The notes beneath the pieces were generated by a model. That model did not search any database and was not told where the DNA came from. It worked only from the letters and a program-made list of their open reading frames with translations. A stretch of 17,468 bases of DNA from Lachnospiraceae bacterium AM93-12TA (GTDB taxonomy: Bacteria > Bacillota > Clostridia > Lachnospirales > Lachnospiraceae), in assembly GCA_027698105.1 (NCBI GenBank), contig JAQERH010000046.1, forward strand, positions 1-17,468, in the 5' to 3' direction. This document shows positions 6,963 through 15,107 of this stretch, one piece after another (positions within the stretch are counted from its first letter, which is position 1; each line of letters starts with the position of its first letter). A program made the translations under genes and the position numbers.

Positions 6963-7041
6963 TCTCTGAAAAGTTCCAGTCTCTGAAGCAGCAGTCTCTC
7001 CAGATGTGACTTACATTTTTATTAACCTTTTCTAAACTCCC

Positions 7042-7070
7042 TTGAACCCATTTCCGGAATATGCTATAAT
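7042..7070 (+). promoter_or_regulatory. Promoter of the PAP2 gene
   Basis: TTGAAC at 7042-7047 and TATAAT at 7065-7070 are 17 bases apart, with an extended -10 TGC just upstream. This predicts a leader of about 55 bases. Confidence 0.75.
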
Positions 7071-7131
7071 CTCCCAAAGTTATCAATATAGTATTACTAT
7101 TACTCTGTATCCTTATTAAGGAGTGATGAAT

Positions 7132-7800
7132 ATGAGTTCATTGAAAAAATTAATCAAAAAATACGGACATATCTGGATTATGGCGTACTTCGCCATCTAT
7201 CTTCCATGGTTCCTGTATTTGGAAAAGCATGTGACGACCCACTACCACGTTATGCACAGCGTACTGGATGACTGGATTCCCTTTAATGAGTATTTTATCA
7301 TCCCCTACTTTCTCTGGTTTGCCTACATTGCAGCGGTGATTCTATGGTTCTTTTTCACAAACCGTGAAGACTATTACCGCGTCTGTATTCTCCTGTTTAC
7401 AGGTATGACGCTAAGCCTTTTGATCTGTACCCTTTTTCCCAATGGCACTGATTTCAGGCCTTACGTTGACCCGGAGAAAAATATCTTTGCTAAGGCAGTA
7501 TCTCTCCTGTATGCCACGGATACCTGCACGAATGTTTTTCCAAGCATTCATGTTTACAATTCTGTGGCTGTACACATCGGAATCATCCGAAGTGAACAGT
7601 TTAAAAACAATCGGGCTGTGCGCCTGATTTCCGGCATCCTGATGGTTTCCATCTGTATGTCTACTGTCTTTTTAAAGCAGCATTCTATTATTGATGTAGC
7701 AGGCGCTCTCCTTCTGTGCGGCGCTGTTTATCCGCTGGTCTACACTCCAGGCACTCAGCGGTCCCATGAAAATGATCACGAAAGTGTTTTAATCCGCTGA
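7132..7800 (+). CDS. PAP2-family membrane phosphatase
   Basis: This is a polytopic membrane protein of 222 residues with about five hydrophobic segments (roughly 14-30, 54-75, 84-102, 165-180, 189-206). The PAP2 signatures appear in order: FRP at 108-110, VFPSIHV at 135-141 (usually PSGH or PSLH), and TVFLKQHSIIDVAG at 178-191 with the predicted catalytic His184 and Asp188. The family removes phosphate from membrane lipids or polyprenyl carriers, or transfers phospho-head groups; the FPS[IL]HV variant occurs in Aur1/inositolphosphotransferase-like members. The substrate cannot be told. GTG, ATG and ATG starts lie close together at 7123, 7126 and 7132. AAGGAG at 7118-7123 is correctly spaced only for the ATG at 7132, so that start is chosen. 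Confidence 0.85.
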   Translation: MSSLKKLIKKYGHIWIMAYFAIYLPWFLYLEKHVTTHYHVMHSVLDDWIPFNEYFIIPYFLWFAYIAAVILWFFFTNREDYYRVCILLFTGMTLSLLICTLFPNGTDFRPYVDPEKNIFAKAVSLLYATDTCTNVFPSIHVYNSVAVHIGIIRSEQFKNNRAVRLISGILMVSICMSTVFLKQHSIIDVAGALLLCGAVYPLVYTPGTQRSHENDHESVLIR

Positions 7801-7827
7801 TACCAATAGGAATCCTGCGCTCACGCA

Positions 7828-7871
7828 AACTGCCGGGCATCTGAACGAAATCAGATGCCCGGCAGTTTTTT
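7828..7871 (+). terminator. Terminator of the PAP2 gene, between convergent genes
   Basis: A 17-bp perfect stem (7828-7844 with 7851-7867) around ACGAAA is followed by T6 on the plus strand. It begins 27 bases after the PAP2 stop codon and 10 bases past the minus-strand glycosyltransferase stop. It may also end that transcript, although the minus-strand T run is short. Confidence 0.92.
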
Positions 7872-7881
7872 CTGTACATAT

Positions 7882-8901
7882 TTAATTGAATCCATAGAAC
7901 TTCTGTGAGATTTTATAGCAGGCAATGGACACCTTTCTGCCGCTCTTTCCAGGCAGATTGACTCCCTGTCCTAAAAATCCCCAGCGCAGCCTGATATAGA
8001 GAGGAAGATTCTGCTTCTTCAGATACTGCCACAGTTCCTTTTTCTTCGCCAGATTTTCCTCTGTCTCTGATCGGATGGCCAGAATAGAAGAAACTGTCAT
8101 CATAATCTCCAGATAACGGATCATATAGCGGCGCAGCTTCCGATTTGGAATCTTCATTACATCGTAGTACCCCAGCATCAGCTTGGTCACCCGGATCTGC
8201 TGATCAATGCGGCCAATCATCACCGTCTCATTGACTGACTGATCGTCCCTTCCGATAAAATAGCGATAAAAATTCACATCCAGATAATACATGGATTTTA
8301 CGTGAGGAAGGGGTTGGTACACGAAAATGTTATCTACATAAAATGTGTGCATGGGCAGCTCCAGGCCGCAGTCCCGCAAAAGCTCTGTCCGGTACACCAC
8401 AGAGTGCATCAAAATATACTGTCCCAGCATAAACATCCTTACGCTGCTCCAGTCAATCAGCTCATCTCTGGGAATGGCTGTCCTATAGTTCATGACTGCC
8501 TTGCGCTTGGCTCCCTGCTTTTCATAGACGAAATTCGTCAGGAGCATGTCCAGCCTCTGATTTTCATGGGCGAACCGGCGCAGGGTATTCAGCACCTCTT
8601 CATAGGCTTCTCTGTTTACCCAGTCATCGCTGTCTACTACCTTGAAAAAAATTCCCTGGGCATTTTTAAGCCCTGTGTTGACTGCTGCTCCATGACCTCC
8701 ATTTTCCTGGTGGATGGCGCGGCAGATACCTGGATATTTTTTCTCATACTGATCTGCAATCTCTGCTGTATTATCTTTTTGCGATCCGTCATCTACAATT
8801 AAAATCTCCACTTCCTCCCCGCCGGGAAGCAGGGATTCAATACACCGCTCCATATAGGCGGCGGAGTTGTAGCACGGTATGGCAATCGTCAGAAGTTTCA
8901 A
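7882..8901 (-). CDS. Family 2 glycosyltransferase
   Basis: This is a GT-A-fold transferase of 339 residues. The N-terminus LLTIAIPCYNSAAYMERCI starts the nucleotide-sugar-binding fold. VDDGS (36-40) and the DXD-type DSDDW (90-94) mark the donor and metal site, and ENGGHGAAVNTGLKNA (66-81) is the typical loop between them. No membrane helices are evident, so it is probably cytoplasmic or peripheral. Donor and acceptor cannot be told; a role in cell-surface polysaccharide or glycolipid is usual for the family. The start codon is TTG, fixed by AGGAGG 8 bases upstream and by the position of the conserved N-terminus. It is translated 15 bases after the HD-domain gene and is probably cotranscribed with it. 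Confidence 0.9.
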   Translation of the reverse strand: MKLLTIAIPCYNSAAYMERCIESLLPGGEEVEILIVDDGSQKDNTAEIADQYEKKYPGICRAIHQENGGHGAAVNTGLKNAQGIFFKVVDSDDWVNREAYEEVLNTLRRFAHENQRLDMLLTNFVYEKQGAKRKAVMNYRTAIPRDELIDWSSVRMFMLGQYILMHSVVYRTELLRDCGLELPMHTFYVDNIFVYQPLPHVKSMYYLDVNFYRYFIGRDDQSVNETVMIGRIDQQIRVTKLMLGYYDVMKIPNRKLRRYMIRYLEIMMTVSSILAIRSETEENLAKKKELWQYLKKQNLPLYIRLRWGFLGQGVNLPGKSGRKVSIACYKISQKFYGFN

Positions 8902-8916
8902 GAGTACGTCCTCCTT

Positions 8917-9507
8917 TTATGCGTTGTATGCTTCCATCTGCCTGCCTACTTCGTCCTCGCAGGCTCTCATAGCCAAAATAGTTCTCTCAAGCAGCGTATC
9001 CAGCTCCCAGCCCAGCTGCTCCGCTCCGGCCCGGATAATATCCCTGGAGCATCCGGCTGCAAATTTCTTATCCTTGAACTTTTTCTTCAGGCTGGAAACC
9101 TCCATGTCCCTGGTGCTCTTTGACGGCCGCATCTTAGCGGCGGCCCAGATAAGTCCTGTCAGCTCATCTGCCGCATAGAGCACCTTCTCCATCTCATGCT
9201 CCGGCCTGACTTCCACCCGGTGGCCATATCCGTGGGACACTACGCCATGGATCAGCTCCTCAGAGACTCCGGCCTCCCGCAGAAGCTCCGGCGCTTTGAG
9301 GCAGTGTTCCTCCGGATACAGCTCAAAGTCAATATCATGGAGAAGCCCTACAAGCCCCCAAAACTCCTGATCGCCGTCATAGCCCAGTTCTTTCGCATAC
9401 CAGCGCATCACGCCCTCTACTGTCAGACCATGAAGAATGTGGAAAGGTTCTCTATTATATTTCTTTAAAAGTTCAGCCGCCTCAGCTCTGCTGATTCCTG
9501 CATCCAT
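8917..9507 (-). CDS. HD-domain protein, putative metal-dependent phosphohydrolase
   Basis: This soluble 196-residue protein has the HD superfamily pattern: His26 (HILHGLTVEGVM), the doublet His57-Asp58 in LVGLLHDIDFE, His92 in VVSHGYG and Asp114 in YAADELTGLI. These would hold one or two metal ions. It is similar to small 'HDIG-like' hydrolases annotated only by domain; the substrate is unknown. The C-terminus (about 130-196) is helical. The ATG has an AGGAGG site 8 bases upstream. It precedes the glycosyltransferase gene by 15 bases. The 109 bases between it and the upstream carboxypeptidase gene show only a weak -10 box (TATAAC) and no terminator, so readthrough from that gene is possible. 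Confidence 0.82.
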   Translation of the reverse strand: MDAGISRAEAAELLKKYNREPFHILHGLTVEGVMRWYAKELGYDGDQEFWGLVGLLHDIDFELYPEEHCLKAPELLREAGVSEELIHGVVSHGYGHRVEVRPEHEMEKVLYAADELTGLIWAAAKMRPSKSTRDMEVSSLKKKFKDKKFAAGCSRDIIRAGAEQLGWELDTLLERTILAMRACEDEVGRQMEAYNA

Positions 9508-9616
9508 ACCTTTATCCTCCTTGCTCTTATTTGCTATCTCTAGTTATATCAAAATATTCTGGTTTAATAAAGCGTTTTGCTGAAACTTAAAAGAAATGAA
9601 AGATTTTAATGGAGTC

Positions 9617-10918
9617 TTATGAAGGATTCATCCATCGGGACAGGCATTTTCTCAGACAAAGCCAGACTGTATTTTTTTCTACTGACTCTGCTGCACAGAC
9701 AGGATAGCTGGAAAGCAGCGTCTCTCCCAGATAATAGTCTGCCTTTCCTACCGGATCTCCCTGTTTCACCGGAGCTGTCAGCTTCTTTGGATATTCATAG
9801 CGAACCCTTGGCTGCTCTCCCTCCTGTACCAGTACTCGCAAAGAATTTCTGCTGTTGTCTCTTATCTCCAGAGAAACCGTATCTTTTACCCCCTGTTCCA
9901 CCTGGATCTTCGGAAAGGTCTTTGTACTGTCATAGAGTTCCCTGTATTCATATTCTTTTAAGGCATACCTGGAAAGACGCTTCATATCCTCCCATTTGTA
10001 GGCCTTGTGAGGCGGCCATCCGCACCCCAGAAGGGCAGCAATGAAGGTTTTCTCCCCCTCTCTCACAGCCCCGATATAACAGTAGCCTGCTGCCCCTGTA
10101 AATCCTGTCTTCCCTGTCAGGGCCTCCGGCATCATATTTAAAAAGGCATTATGGTTTCCACAGTAGAAAGAGCGCTTCCCTGACTTATCATCAAAAGAAT
10201 GGGAGGCTGTTCTCGTCAGCTCCAGAAACTCCTCTTTTTTTGGCGATGTCTGGATACAGTACCGCATGATTCTGGCTAAATCTGCCGCTGTAGTGGAGTG
10301 AGGCGTCTGATCAGATTCTCTCATCCGATCCAGCCCGTTGGAAGTCACGAAGCAGGTATCCTGACAGCCGATATCCCTGGCTTTCTGATTCATCAGATCT
10401 GCAAATGCTTCTGCCGAACCGCCGATGTGCTCCGCCACCGCCACTGCCGAATCGTTATGGGATTCCAGCATCAGGGAGTATAAAAGATCCTTCAGATAAT
10501 ATTCCTCTCCTTCCCTGATTCCCAGCTGCACATCCGGCATAGATGCCGCATAAGCGGAAACCTCTACCAGATCCTCAGGATTCCCCTCCTCAAGCGCCAG
10601 AATACAGGTCATAATCTTTGTCGTACTGGCCATGGGCCGCTTCATCTCCCCATCCTTTTCATACAGGATCCTGCCTGTCTCAGCGTCCATCAGCACCGCC
10701 GACTGGGCGTGAAGAACAAAAGGTATTGTTTTCTTCTGTTCTTTTCCGTCAGACGGAATGCCTGGTTGGCTGCCGCAGGACAGCTGATCCAGGCCTGCTG
10801 CCGCTTCCTTTCCATCTGCCCCCGGAAAAACTGCTGCCAAAGCGGCCAGACAGATTCCTAAAATTGCTCCTCCCATGTTCCGGGCAAAGCCGTAAATCCA
10901 CCTTCTCTTTCTTTCCAA
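9617..10918 (-). CDS. Serine-type D-Ala-D-Ala carboxypeptidase (DacF/PBP5-like)
   Basis: This is a secreted low-molecular-mass penicillin-binding protein that should trim the terminal D-alanine from peptidoglycan stem peptides. A basic N-terminus and hydrophobic stretch (about 15-31) form a signal peptide. The three active-site motifs of peptidase S11 are present: STTK at 98-101, SHN at 153-155 (usually SGN or SAN) and KTG at 270-272. A C-terminal domain (about 345-415) includes PVKQGDPVGKADYYL. The last residues (VWLCLRKCLSRW) could form an amphipathic membrane anchor. The 433-residue length is normal. The start appears to be TTG with AGGAAA 5 bases upstream. It is divergent from the pseudouridine synthase gene. 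A 6-bp inverted repeat (10941-10946, 10962-10967) lies in its leader. Confidence 0.9.
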   Translation of the reverse strand: MERKRRWIYGFARNMGGAILGICLAALAAVFPGADGKEAAAGLDQLSCGSQPGIPSDGKEQKKTIPFVLHAQSAVLMDAETGRILYEKDGEMKRPMASTTKIMTCILALEEGNPEDLVEVSAYAASMPDVQLGIREGEEYYLKDLLYSLMLESHNDSAVAVAEHIGGSAEAFADLMNQKARDIGCQDTCFVTSNGLDRMRESDQTPHSTTAADLARIMRYCIQTSPKKEEFLELTRTASHSFDDKSGKRSFYCGNHNAFLNMMPEALTGKTGFTGAAGYCYIGAVREGEKTFIAALLGCGWPPHKAYKWEDMKRLSRYALKEYEYRELYDSTKTFPKIQVEQGVKDTVSLEIRDNSRNSLRVLVQEGEQPRVRYEYPKKLTAPVKQGDPVGKADYYLGETLLSSYPVCAAESVEKNTVWLCLRKCLSRWMNPS

Positions 10919-11014
10919 TGTTTTCCTGTATTCCTTTCCTGCCAGCTTATTAGAACTATATGCTGGCGGGAATTGCTATATTCAGCATCTGCCTCAGCCA
11001 AAGCCCTCCTGGTC

Positions 11015-11043
11015 TTGCCAGTCTTTCTCCTCTGTGATACAAT
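11015..11043 (+). promoter_or_regulatory. Promoter of the pseudouridine synthase gene, predicting a near-leaderless mRNA
   Basis: TTGCCA (11015-11020) and TACAAT (11038-11043) are exactly 17 bases apart, with TGA forming an extended -10. Transcription would begin at 11049-11051, at or within two bases of the ATG at 11051. No Shine-Dalgarno sequence lies before that ATG. Confidence 0.65.
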
Positions 11044-11050
11044 CAGTCTC

Positions 11051-12007
11051 ATGAAACAGACATTTACTTATCCAATTACAGAAAAAGAACAGGGAAAAAC
11101 CATTGAACAGGTTCTGCGCCAAAAGGGATTCTCCCGCCGCCTTCTCGTGCGGCTCAGAAAAACAGATCACGGCATCTGCCTGGGGGAAAATGGTGAAATC
11201 CCTGTGTACACAACAAAAATTGTATCAGAGGGAGATCTCCTCACGATCCGGATTCCTGATGACTCCCCCTCTGAACATATTGTACCTGTCAGGCAGGATT
11301 TTACCATTCTCTACGAAGACGGGGATTTAATGGTGATTGACAAGCCGGCGGGAATGCCAGTCCATCCTTCCCAGGGAAATTTTTACAATACATTAGCCAA
11401 CGGCATTGCCTGGTACTTTTCCCAGAAGGGAGAAAACTTTACCTTCCGCGCTGTCAACCGGCTGGATCGGGATACTACCGGGCTTCTAATCATTGCCAAA
11501 CATCTGCTCAGCGCGGCAGTTCTCTCTGAAATGGTGGCCAAAAAGCAGATCCGCCGCCAGTATCTGGCCGCTGTATCTGGAAAAACTGAGGAGTCCGGCT
11601 CTGTCTGCGCTCCCATTGCCCGCGCAGACGGTTCCACCATAGAGCGGTGTGTCGACCCTGTCCGCGGGGAATACGCCTGCACCCACTATAAAACGCTGGC
11701 CTACTGCCCGGAAAAAGACTGTTCCCTCGTCCTTCTGTCCCTTGAGACAGGGAGAACCCACCAGATCCGGGTTCATATGAAATATATCGGCCATCCTCTC
11801 TACGGAGATTTTCTGTACCACCCGGATTACCGCTTCATAAACAGACAGTCGCTCCACTCTTTCCGTCTTTCCTTTCTCCATCCCATCACTGGAAAGGCAC
11901 TGTCTTTTGAGGCAGATATTCCAGATGACTTTGCCTTCGCCGTACCGGAGGGCTTTTCTGTTTCTGGATACAGCCGGATACAGGAAGAACAGGAATGCAG
12001 GCCGTAA
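11051..12007 (+). CDS. RluA-family pseudouridine synthase (RluD-like)
   Basis: This enzyme isomerises uridine to pseudouridine in RNA, probably 23S rRNA. The N-terminus (about 1-70) resembles an S4-like RNA-binding domain. The catalytic domain has HPSQGN (105-110) and the active-site motif NRLDRDTTG (136-144) with catalytic Asp139; the usual His before RLD is Asn here. The distal motif LETGRTHQIRVHMKYIGHPLYGD is intact. The 318 residues fit the family. An in-frame TTG at 10973 would add 26 residues, but these are not conserved-looking and lie across the predicted promoter, so the ATG at 11051 is preferred. The specific uridine target cannot be assigned. Confidence 0.88.
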   Translation: MKQTFTYPITEKEQGKTIEQVLRQKGFSRRLLVRLRKTDHGICLGENGEIPVYTTKIVSEGDLLTIRIPDDSPSEHIVPVRQDFTILYEDGDLMVIDKPAGMPVHPSQGNFYNTLANGIAWYFSQKGENFTFRAVNRLDRDTTGLLIIAKHLLSAAVLSEMVAKKQIRRQYLAAVSGKTEESGSVCAPIARADGSTIERCVDPVRGEYACTHYKTLAYCPEKDCSLVLLSLETGRTHQIRVHMKYIGHPLYGDFLYHPDYRFINRQSLHSFRLSFLHPITGKALSFEADIPDDFAFAVPEGFSVSGYSRIQEEQECRP

Positions 12008-12064
12008 AAAAGGAGACCGCTCCAGGCTTCCAACCATCGGAAGCTCTGGAACGATCTCCTTTTT
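12007..12064. terminator. Bidirectional terminator between convergent genes
   Basis: Outer arms 12007-12016 and 12055-12064 pair perfectly over 10 bp (AAAAAGGAGA with TCTCCTTTTT). An inner stem pairs TCCAG..CTTCC with GGAAG..CTGGA. T runs follow on both strands. It overlaps the stop codon of the pseudouridine synthase gene and sits 17 bases after the SseB-like gene on the minus strand, so it probably serves both. Confidence 0.9.
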
Positions 12065-12080
12065 ATATGCAGAATTATGA

Positions 12081-12767
12081 TTACTGACGTTTCAGATTTT
12101 TTCTCACAAGCTCTGCGTACTGCTTTCTGAGCATATCCTTTTTATGCTTTAACTGACCGCACAGTTCTCCGCCGATAGACAGATTTGCGCCGAACGGATC
12201 CACTACAAAGCCAAGCATGTCCGGATTCCAGCCTACTACGGAACACAGGTCATCAAAGGTAAGAACTGCTGTCTCTCCCTTGTATTCCTTATCCCAGAGA
12301 AGCAGCTGGGCCGGTGAAGTGAAGGCCGGGAAATACTTCTCTCCTTTGGCATTGGTAAAGGCTGTAAAACGCATCTTTCTGCCTTTTCCGGAGCCAACCC
12401 TGCGGCTCTCCTCCTCTGTCAGCTCTGCTGTCACTGCAGGAACCAGGAATTTTCCGGTCATAACAACCTCTTCCATCACAGCGTTCAGGTTCTCTCTGGA
12501 TGGATTCTTCTCCCACTTGGCAAGGGCTTCAATCAGCTTCTCATTCACTTTCTTCTTCTCCGGCTGCTTATCCTCTGCCTTCTTAGAAGCAGCCTTTTCT
12601 GCCGTTTTCCTTGAGGCAGTCTTTTTCTCAGCCGTCTTCTTTGCCGTTGTCTTTTTCTCAGCTGTCTTCTTCTCGGAAGTCTTTTTTGCTGCAGTTTTCT
12701 TCTCGGCAGGCTTCTTTTCTGTCTCCGGGGTCTCTGCGCTGCCGTTTGTCTTATTTATATCGCTCAA
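12081..12767 (-). CDS. SseB-like domain protein with a lysine-rich histone-H1-like N-terminal tail
   Basis: The 228 residues have two parts. Residues about 18-74 are a low-complexity tail of tandem pentapeptides of the form [EA]KKT[AST], like histone H1 tails and expected to be disordered and strongly basic. Residues about 75-228 resemble the SseB N-terminal domain family: KFLVPAV, FTAFTNAKGEKYFPAFTS and GFVVDPFGANLSI are recognisable. SseB-like domains are widespread in Clostridia and their function is unknown. The tail could bind nucleic acid; this is inference. The start is TTG with AAGGAGG 7 bases upstream. A promoter lies 84-105 bases upstream of the start (TTGACT-17-TAAACT). A bidirectional terminator follows. 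Confidence 0.75.
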   Translation of the reverse strand: MSDINKTNGSAETPETEKKPAEKKTAAKKTSEKKTAEKKTTAKKTAEKKTASRKTAEKAASKKAEDKQPEKKKVNEKLIEALAKWEKNPSRENLNAVMEEVVMTGKFLVPAVTAELTEEESRRVGSGKGRKMRFTAFTNAKGEKYFPAFTSPAQLLLWDKEYKGETAVLTFDDLCSVVGWNPDMLGFVVDPFGANLSIGGELCGQLKHKKDMLRKQYAELVRKNLKRQ

Positions 12768-12827
12768 ACTATTTCCTCCTTAACTGGTAAAGCTGTCTCT
12801 CAAGGCTTTTCGTCAGCCATAATTTCT

Positions 12828-12856
12828 AGTTTAATATGTATTATCCCAAAAGTCAA
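12828..12856 (-). promoter_or_regulatory. Promoter of the SseB-like gene
   Basis: On the minus strand, TTGACT (12851-12856) and TAAACT (12828-12833) are 17 bases apart. The -35 box starts 17 bases after the RsmF-like stop codon, so this gene can be transcribed independently of its neighbour. Confidence 0.6.
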
Positions 12857-12872
12857 ATATTTTATTGCATTT

Positions 12873-14324
12873 TTACCGTCTAAGTCCTTTTGGATAATGG
12901 TTTTTCAAGGTCTGTCCGGCCAGTTTCGCCCATCCGACCGGATATCCGCCTCCTTCTCCTGCCGCAGTCATCAAAACCCATCCCTTATCAGGCGATCCGG
13001 CTCCCTGCACCCTCTCTTCCTCTGCCAGCTGGGAAAGACCTGCCGCCTCTCCCCTCAGGTAAGCGGCCAGCCTGGGGCTGTCTGGTTTCATACGGCAGAA
13101 CCGGAGAGCATCTTCCTCCTTCAGCCAGAGCGCCAGGGCATGGGAAGGCTCAAACCTGTTCTTTTTCATCGTTCCCAGATGCAGCCCCGGCCTCAGCACC
13201 TTGAGTCCGTCAAATGCCAAAAGCTCAGGAGGCAGCAGATAGAGCTGTTCTCCGTTTAAAGTAAGCTCTCTCCCGTTTAAAAGCCGGTCATAGGCAGAAT
13301 TCTCTCCCAGATCCTCTATGGTCTCTCTCAGGAAAGTCTCATAATCCTTCAGAGCCTTTCTGTCCTTCCAGTATGCCGGAGCTGTTCTCTTTCTCTCCTC
13401 CCAGTCTGCCTCCTGTTTCTTCTCCAGCATTGCAATATAATGTCCCTCTCCTCCTGTTTTATAAGGCCAGACACGAACAGTATCTGCCAGCTCCGGCTGC
13501 CCTTTAACTCCCCACTGAGGGACTCCGTCAGACAATCCCGCCGGTTTTTTCACTGTCTTAATGTGAAATTCCGGATGGCGTTCTAAAAAGGACTCCACCG
13601 CCTGCTCGTCCTCCTCCGGTGAGAAGGTGCAGGTAGAATAGGCGATGGTTCCTCCCGGCTTCAGCATTCCGGCTGCACAGTCTAAAATATGGGCCTGCCG
13701 TTCAGCACAGAGCTTTACATTATCCTGGCTCCACTCCCCTCTGGCCGCCTCGTCCTTCCGGAACATTCCCTCTCCGGAGCAGGGCGCATCTGCCGCAATT
13801 CTGTCAAAGTATTCCGGAAAATACTGAAGAAGGCGATCCGGCGTCTCATTGAACACAGCACAGTTTCCAATCCCCATTCTCTCTACATTCTGGGACAGAA
13901 TTTTCGCTCTGGCCGGATGAATTTCATTAGCCGCCAAAAATCCCTGGCCCTGCAGCCTGGATGCAATGTGGCTGGTTTTCCCGCCGGGGGCTGCGCACAG
14001 ATCCAGGACCCGCTCTCCCGGTTTCGGATCCAGAAGCGATATCACCGCCATGGCACTTGGCTCCTGAATATAGTACACTCCGGCTTCATGATAGGGATGA
14101 AGACCAGGACGGTCCTCTCCTTCATAATAATACCCCTCCTCTGTCCAGGGAACAGGCGACAGGGAAAACGGCGCCTCCTTCTCAAATCTCTCCCGGCTTG
14201 TCTTTAACAGGTTCAGTCTCAGCCCCTGTCTTCTGTCCTTTTCATAGCTTTCCAGAAATTCTCTGTATTCCTGGCCTAAAAGCCGTTCCATCTTTTCTTT
14301 AAATGCCTGCGGCAGATCCATCAT
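12873..14324 (-). CDS. RsmF-like rRNA (cytosine-C5-)-methyltransferase, NOL1/NOP2/Sun family
   Basis: This SAM-dependent enzyme methylates C5 of cytosine in RNA, probably 16S rRNA as E. coli RsmF does at C1407. The SAM loop is LDLCAAPGGKT (107-117). The two family cysteines are Cys182 in DAPCSGEGMFRKD and Cys232 in YSTCTF; Cys232 corresponds to the catalytic nucleophile and Cys182 to the release cysteine. After the catalytic domain (to about 310) comes a C-terminal extension (about 330-483) of the RsmF/YebU type, thought to bind RNA and not present in shorter RsmB proteins. Two ATGs are adjacent; GAGGG lies 4 or 7 bases upstream, so the second may be used. It diverges from the membrane-protein gene. 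Confidence 0.9.
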   Translation of the reverse strand: MMDLPQAFKEKMERLLGQEYREFLESYEKDRRQGLRLNLLKTSRERFEKEAPFSLSPVPWTEEGYYYEGEDRPGLHPYHEAGVYYIQEPSAMAVISLLDPKPGERVLDLCAAPGGKTSHIASRLQGQGFLAANEIHPARAKILSQNVERMGIGNCAVFNETPDRLLQYFPEYFDRIAADAPCSGEGMFRKDEAARGEWSQDNVKLCAERQAHILDCAAGMLKPGGTIAYSTCTFSPEEDEQAVESFLERHPEFHIKTVKKPAGLSDGVPQWGVKGQPELADTVRVWPYKTGGEGHYIAMLEKKQEADWEERKRTAPAYWKDRKALKDYETFLRETIEDLGENSAYDRLLNGRELTLNGEQLYLLPPELLAFDGLKVLRPGLHLGTMKKNRFEPSHALALWLKEEDALRFCRMKPDSPRLAAYLRGEAAGLSQLAEEERVQGAGSPDKGWVLMTAAGEGGGYPVGWAKLAGQTLKNHYPKGLRR

Positions 14325-14432
14325 TTATCCCTCGCTTTATCTGAACATTTGCTGTTTCATTTTTTCAAAGCTTATTTTATCATACCTGCGGCGTCTTGGG
14401 AAATACTAATCCCTGTAAGGAGGATTTTTTCT

Positions 14433-15065
14433 ATGTTTTTTGATTTTTTCGGATATTTTTCCATTCCTTTTCTGGCAGCTGCTCTTGGAAGGGAAACCGA
14501 TCTGTTCGCCACTAACTTTTCTTCCATACGAACGGCTGAGCACAGACAGGGAGAATTTCTTCTATGGAGTCTGTCCCTTCTGATTTACTTATTTTTGTGT
14601 ATTATTCCTTTCTGCCTCCGCGTTCAGAAGCAGAGCTGCCAAGCGCCGTCTAAAGATCTTTTTGGAAAAAAACGGCCTTTCCCTGTATTTTTCTGTTTCC
14701 TTTTTCCAGCACTCCTCCTTCTGACAGCTATTTTTACTCCTTACCTGCCCAGGGAAGAGCCTTTCTGGTCCCGGATCCACGTTTATACCTGTGTCTGGTC
14801 CTCCGTGAGCTTTTTTATCCTTCTTATTTTGTCTGTCCTTCCGATGTATTTCAGCAGTTTCTCTGTGCGAGAAGGAAGGATACTTTTATGCCTGCTGATC
14901 CTCTGCGGAACTTTCTGTGCAGCTCCCTACCTGATCACAGGCATTGTCAACAGTGCCATGGAAATCTTCTATACTATTATCTGCTGTATCTGTGCAAACC
15001 GGATCCGGCTGTTTTTTTCCCGGACAATTATCCGGGAAGCCCATACAGCAAAAAGACGCGTCTGA
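14433..15065 (+). CDS. Multi-pass membrane protein of unknown function
   Basis: I do not recognise this 210-residue protein. It is highly hydrophobic and rich in Phe, Cys and Leu, with about five potential membrane helices (roughly 43-63, 83-101, 115-137, 147-169, 175-192) and a basic C-terminus ending HTAKRRV. The N-terminus MFFDFFGYFSIPFLAAALG may be a further re-entrant or interfacial segment. The ATG at 14433 is chosen because AAGGAGG lies 9 bases upstream (14417-14423); an in-frame ATG at 14349 has no such site. The stop codon lies inside the stem of the downstream terminator. No partner gene is evident: it is alone on its strand between an rRNA methyltransferase and a DUF6465-like gene. 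Confidence 0.65.
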   Translation: MFFDFFGYFSIPFLAAALGRETDLFATNFSSIRTAEHRQGEFLLWSLSLLIYLFLCIIPFCLRVQKQSCQAPSKDLFGKKRPFPVFFCFLFPALLLLTAIFTPYLPREEPFWSRIHVYTCVWSSVSFFILLILSVLPMYFSSFSVREGRILLCLLILCGTFCAAPYLITGIVNSAMEIFYTIICCICANRIRLFFSRTIIREAHTAKRRV

Positions 15066-15099
15066 AGCACTGCTGCCCCTGACGCGTCTCTTTCTTTCA
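15050..15099. terminator. Bidirectional terminator between convergent genes
   Basis: AGACGCGTC (15054-15062) pairs with GACGCGTCT (15081-15089). A T-rich tract follows on the plus strand (CTTTCTTTC) and a run of five T on the minus strand (complement of 15050-15054). The left arm overlaps the last codons of the membrane-protein gene, and the right side lies 19 bases past the DUF6465-like stop. Confidence 0.8.
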
Positions 15100-15107
15100 C
15101 GTTCTGC

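Noticed and set aside
10858..11052. Minus-strand 64-residue reading frame upstream of the carboxypeptidase
   Set aside because: It overlaps the carboxypeptidase start and the pseudouridine synthase promoter, has low-complexity content and no ribosome binding site.
12217..12783. Plus-strand 188-residue reading frame opposite the SseB-like gene
   Set aside because: Its Phe/Ser-rich repeats are the antisense of the Lys-rich repeats. It has no start signal and does not resemble a protein family.
13689..14207. Plus-strand 172-residue reading frame opposite the RsmF-like gene
   Set aside because: It is fully antisense to a well-supported gene with all family motifs, and has no recognisable domain.
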